This document shows, in pieces, positions 61,355 to 64,000 of a stretch of DNA of 64,000 bases. The stretch comes from Candidatus Viridilinea mediisalina (GTDB lineage: Bacteria > Chloroflexota > Chloroflexia > Chloroflexales > Chloroflexaceae). Location of the stretch: the NCBI RefSeq assembly GCF_002532535.1, contig NZ_NQWI01000012.1:1-64000 (forward strand), given 5' to 3'. The number at the start of each line of letters is the position of its first letter. The stretch's first letter is position 1. The translations under genes were made by a program, and so were the position numbers. The notes under the pieces are model-generated. The model was not told the origin of the DNA. It did not search any database and saw only the letters and a list, made by a program, of their open reading frames with translations.

Positions 61355-62128
61355 TCAATCTCGCTTGGGCACAAAGCGCGCCAGAATGATGCCCAGTTCG
61401 TAGAGGAAGTACATGGGAATGGCCAAGAGCGCCAGGTTGATCGGATCGCCCGTCGGAGTGATGAAGGCGGCCACAATGGTGACGCCTACAATCGCAAAGC
61501 GGCGGTAGCTCGCCAATTGCTTTGAGGTGACCACTCCTAAGAAGGCAAGAACATAGATAATGACCGGCAACTCAAAGACGATGCCGTTAATCAGCAGCAA
61601 GACGGTGACCGTCGTGATAAAGTTGGAGAGCGCAGGTTGACTTTCGATCAGCTCAGAGCCTGAAAAGCCAACGAGAAAACGGATTGCGGTTGGCACGGTG
61701 ATAAACCACCCAAACGCGATGCCAGCCAAAAAGAAGAGGATCACGAAGGGCAGTGCGATGAAGATAATCCTGCGTTCTCTCTGGGTCAGCGCGGGCACAA
61801 TGAAGGCGAGGAGTTGATAGACGATCACAGGCATGGCCAAGACGACCCCAATCGCAAGGGCCACGGTCATATAGCTCGTAAACTCCTCGGTGGTGCCAAC
61901 ACTCTGCACCGGAGGGCGGTCGGTCAGGGGGGCAAAGGTGGTGATCAGCAGATCAACCAGCTTAAAGGGCCCCATAACCAGAAAGATGCCAAAGCCCATC
62001 CCGATGATCACCCCAATGCTAGCGCGCACGAGGCGGCGGCGGAGCTCAACCAAGTGGTCAATCAGCGACATCGAGGCCGCCTCGTCGGATGGGGGGGGCG
62101 GGGCATTGCGCGACTGCTCAGACATCAT
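61355..62128 (-). CDS. tatC: Sec-independent protein translocase TatC
   Basis: This membrane protein (257 residues) has six helices and acts as receptor of the twin-arginine export system. The conserved N-terminal segment (LIDHLVELRRRLVRASIGV) and FVILFFLAGIAFGWFITVP, IYVLAFLGVVTSKQLASYRR and AAFITPTGDPINLALLAIPM are typical. It overlaps the TatA/B gene by four bases (ATGA), so the two are co-translated. Confidence 0.96.
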   Translation of the reverse strand: MMSEQSRNAPPPPSDEAASMSLIDHLVELRRRLVRASIGVIIGMGFGIFLVMGPFKLVDLLITTFAPLTDRPPVQSVGTTEEFTSYMTVALAIGVVLAMPVIVYQLLAFIVPALTQRERRIIFIALPFVILFFLAGIAFGWFITVPTAIRFLVGFSGSELIESQPALSNFITTVTVLLLINGIVFELPVIIYVLAFLGVVTSKQLASYRRFAIVGVTIVAAFITPTGDPINLALLAIPMYFLYELGIILARFVPKRD

Positions 62129-63075
62129 TGGGCAACCCGATCTTGATCATTGGTGACACCAGCTTGACGCCAATCCGCTTCGAGCAAACCACGCGCTTGC
62201 AAGGCCATCGTCAGGTTGTGCAGATCGTTTTGCATGAGTGCTACCTGTTGCATCAATTGTTGATATTCAGCACCACGGGGCTCTGTGGCTTCAACTGCTT
62301 GAACCTGTTGTTGCAACGCTTGCTCGCGTTGGAGCAGTTCAAATGTATCCTCATCAATGGTATTGCGTACCCCCGAGGCTTGTTGCTGGCGTAGCGGGCT
62401 TGGGCGGGCTGTCGGCACCGTCCCTTGCGGGGTGGTGGGGACAATTTCAGGTTTTGCTTCAGCATGGGCATACTCGGTTGCCGCTGGAGTTTGCCCCTCT
62501 GCGGGCTCTGCTGGCTGCTCGGCAGCGAGGGCTGCTTGCTGCGCGGGCTCTGCTGGCTGCTCGGCGGTGAGGGCTGCTTGCTCTGTTTCAGGCTCATGTG
62601 CTTGCAGCGCTTCATCAGCGTGTGGTGGCAGCGGTTTAGGCCCACGCTGCACCTTTGAAGCCGGCGCCTTCAGGCTATCTGGGGGCGCAATCGGGGCAGC
62701 GGTTGCGACGGGCACCGTGGCGCTTGTTTCAGCCGCCTGCGTCCCATTGCCCGCGAGCTTAACCGTCAGATCATCATCACGCAAGCGCACCATCGCCCGC
62801 AGATCCTTACGTAACGTCTCGACATCCTGTGAAACATCCAGTTGCGTGCGGGTACGCACCAACTCATCGCGTAAACTAGCGATCTCACGATCAAGCTCAG
62901 CCCGCACCTCATTGATGACTTGGATTTCAGGCGATTGCTGTTGCCAAGCCAAGAAGCGCGCCAATTGCTTCCCCAGAAAGCGGCCTACCTCAGGCAAACG
63001 CTCAGGGCCAAAAATGATCAGCGCCAGCCCCGCGATGAGGAGAAACTCAAACAGATGGATGTTGAAGATCTCCAT
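62125..63075 (-). CDS. TatA/TatB-type translocase subunit with long tail
   Basis: This small-subunit homologue is unusually long (316 residues). Residues 1-50 are typical of TatA/TatB (FEFLLIAGLALIIFGPERLP, EVGRFLGKQLARFL). After this comes a coiled coil (about 50-105) and an Ala/Pro/Glu/Gln-rich tail with two tandem 13-residue repeats (QAALTAEQPAEPA and QAALAAEQPAEPA), then a further coiled coil. TatB is the closer match because of the amphipathic helix length. The ATG at 63075 is chosen because AAAGG lies five bases upstream; a GTG two codons earlier is possible. It is the first gene of tatB-tatC. Confidence 0.85.
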   Translation of the reverse strand: MEIFNIHLFEFLLIAGLALIIFGPERLPEVGRFLGKQLARFLAWQQQSPEIQVINEVRAELDREIASLRDELVRTRTQLDVSQDVETLRKDLRAMVRLRDDDLTVKLAGNGTQAAETSATVPVATAAPIAPPDSLKAPASKVQRGPKPLPPHADEALQAHEPETEQAALTAEQPAEPAQQAALAAEQPAEPAEGQTPAATEYAHAEAKPEIVPTTPQGTVPTARPSPLRQQQASGVRNTIDEDTFELLQREQALQQQVQAVEATEPRGAEYQQLMQQVALMQNDLHNLTMALQARGLLEADWRQAGVTNDQDRVAQ

Positions 63076-63118
63076 AGTCACCTTTCACACATCGTGGGTT
63101 TGGTTCTATCTTACCATG

Positions 63119-63197
63119 CAAAAGAACAGAGGAACAAAAGAACAGAGGAACAGAACTAACATTCTGTTCCTCTGTTCTTTTGTTCCCCTGTTCTTCT
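63119..63197. terminator. Palindrome after the radical SAM gene, possible terminator
   Basis: GAACAGAGGAACAAAAGAAC and its inverse form a long A+T-rich hairpin of two overlapping arms, ending two bases from the radical SAM stop codon. It has the look of a small repeat-derived bidirectional terminator between this gene and tatB. Confidence 0.5.
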
Positions 63198-63198
63198 C

Positions 63199-64000
63199 TT
63201 AATCTGCCGCCAATTCCCGTTCGGCCTTCTCGGTTGGCGCAGGGCTGGTGTAGCGGCCCTGCTGCACCGGACGGCGCTTGCCGCTCTGCACGCTGGCGAC
63301 CTGATCTTGCAGATTCTTACGGAAGAGCACGCTGGTCACAAGGTTAACCAAGCGATTGCTATTGTTACGCACCCGATTGAAGATCGCGGGCCACGCATAC
63401 ATCCCCAAGAAGTGTTGCAGGTAGCGCAACTGATACTCCAGCGGATCGTAGCGATCACAGCGTACCACCAAGTTATGGGCGGTATACTTATCCCAATCTT
63501 CGTCCACAATCAGGTTCTGCTCTTTATAATCCTTATAGAGCTGGGTACCGGGATAGGGCGTAATGATGGAATAGATCGGCATCACCAAGTTATTATCGCG
63601 CACAAAACGCTCGGTGGCGGCCATATCCTCATAGCTATCCATGGCAGGGTTGGTGAGGAAGTTGCCCTGGATATTGAGCCCAGCCTTACGGCAGTTATCA
63701 ATAATCTCGGCGTAGCGCTGCACCGAATTGGTGCGGCCCTTATTGTAGCTCTGGAGCGTCTTCTGATTGACCGACTCGAAGCCGACGAGGGCCATCAGAC
63801 AGCCAGCCTTTACGAGCAGATCAACCGTCTTCTCATCTTCAAGGAAATTGATGCTGATGAAGCTACTAAACTTGATGTCACACTCAGCCAAGATTTCGAG
63901 AATCTCCCATGTGCGCTGCTTATTCACCCCCAGGTTTTCATCGGTAAACATGAACCAGGGGGTCTTGCCATACTTTGTCTCTTTGAAAAAGACCCGTTTG
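63199..64000 (-). CDS. B12-binding-type radical SAM protein (3' part only)
   Basis: The gene runs off the right edge of the window, so only the C-terminal 266 residues are seen. The frame is open to 64000. The residues (FTDENLGVNKQRTWEILEIL, ALVGFESVNQKTLQSYNKGR and IPIYSIITPYPGTQLYKDY-like) belong to the radical SAM core of the B12-binding-domain family (BchE/HpnR/HpnJ-type). The SAM-binding CxxxCxxC motif would be upstream, outside the window. The tail (about 200-266) is basic and low-complexity. Possible roles are methylation or ring formation of lipids or tetrapyrroles. Confidence 0.85.
   Translation of the reverse strand, partial: KRVFFKETKYGKTPWFMFTDENLGVNKQRTWEILEILAECDIKFSSFISINFLEDEKTVDLLVKAGCLMALVGFESVNQKTLQSYNKGRTNSVQRYAEIIDNCRKAGLNIQGNFLTNPAMDSYEDMAATERFVRDNNLVMPIYSIITPYPGTQLYKDYKEQNLIVDEDWDKYTAHNLVVRCDRYDPLEYQLRYLQHFLGMYAWPAIFNRVRNNSNRLVNLVTSVLFRKNLQDQVASVQSGKRRPVQQGRYTSPAPTEKAERELAAD

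Overview
The window is G+C-rich bacterial chromosome, most likely from a member of the Chloroflexota, and probably of the phototrophic Chloroflexales. Several things suggest this. There is a DUF2298 (Chlor_Arch_YYY) membrane protein, a type known from Chloroflexi and archaea. A 1505-residue secreted beta-helix protein ends in a YLPLV-type tail. There is a second very large GT-C-like membrane protein, plus tetrapyrrole genes (ferrochelatase, heme oxygenase) and multi-domain regulators. The lineage is an inference from these genes, since no rRNA is present.

Layout. 1-8.6 kb: GT-C-like membrane protein and lipid kinase (minus strand), then XerC/D recombinase, glycyl-tRNA synthetase, a small coiled-coil protein and a TlyA methyltransferase (plus). 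8.8-20.5 kb: the giant secreted protein, mnmG, a receiver/RodZ-type HTH/membrane fusion, an AAA ATPase with a nuclease-like tail, a coiled-coil protein and an ECF sigma/anti-sigma pair. 20.8-30.2 kb: ileS behind a T-box riboswitch, hemH and dnaE. 30.5-39.4 kb: a thiamine-type binding lipoprotein, a flippase, and a three-gene ABC export operon whose ATPase carries a cyclic-nucleotide-binding domain. 39.7-43.5 kb: ANTAR response regulator, small membrane protein and DUF2298 protein. 43.6-48.8 kb: a minus-strand cluster lon - heme oxygenase - RsbW-like kinase - cNMP/PP2C phosphatase, then a STAS protein with its own promoter, forming a partner-switching module. 49.0-50.3 kb: tRNA-Thr, a decayed vapBC pair and an IS3-type remnant. 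50.3-64 kb: ychF, chrA, a MagIII-like glycosylase, an M50/CBS protease, alpha-glucan phosphorylase, an esterase, NurA nuclease, a HAS-barrel protein, two FluC fluoride channels, tatC, tatA/B and the 3' part of a B12-type radical SAM gene.

The most striking property is the density of small repeats. Heptamer arrays (AATCT-type and CTATCTC-type) and octamer arrays (CCTCGCAT/GAGGCGAA-type) sit beside start or stop codons, and two have entered coding sequence in frame (ileS and the DUF2298 gene). Several palindromic miniature elements also occur. One is a 124-bp element in three copies; two of these are flanked by perfect 8-bp direct repeats, which is direct evidence of mobility. Another hairpin element sits in the ileS leader between the T-box and the start codon.

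Other points of note: IleRS carries a GxHH instead of an HxGH signature, a form linked in the literature to extreme mupirocin resistance. Two perfect DnaA boxes lie 22 bp apart upstream of dnaE. The tRNA-Thr gene has a perfect consensus promoter. All functional calls rest on reading motifs by eye; no database search was run.
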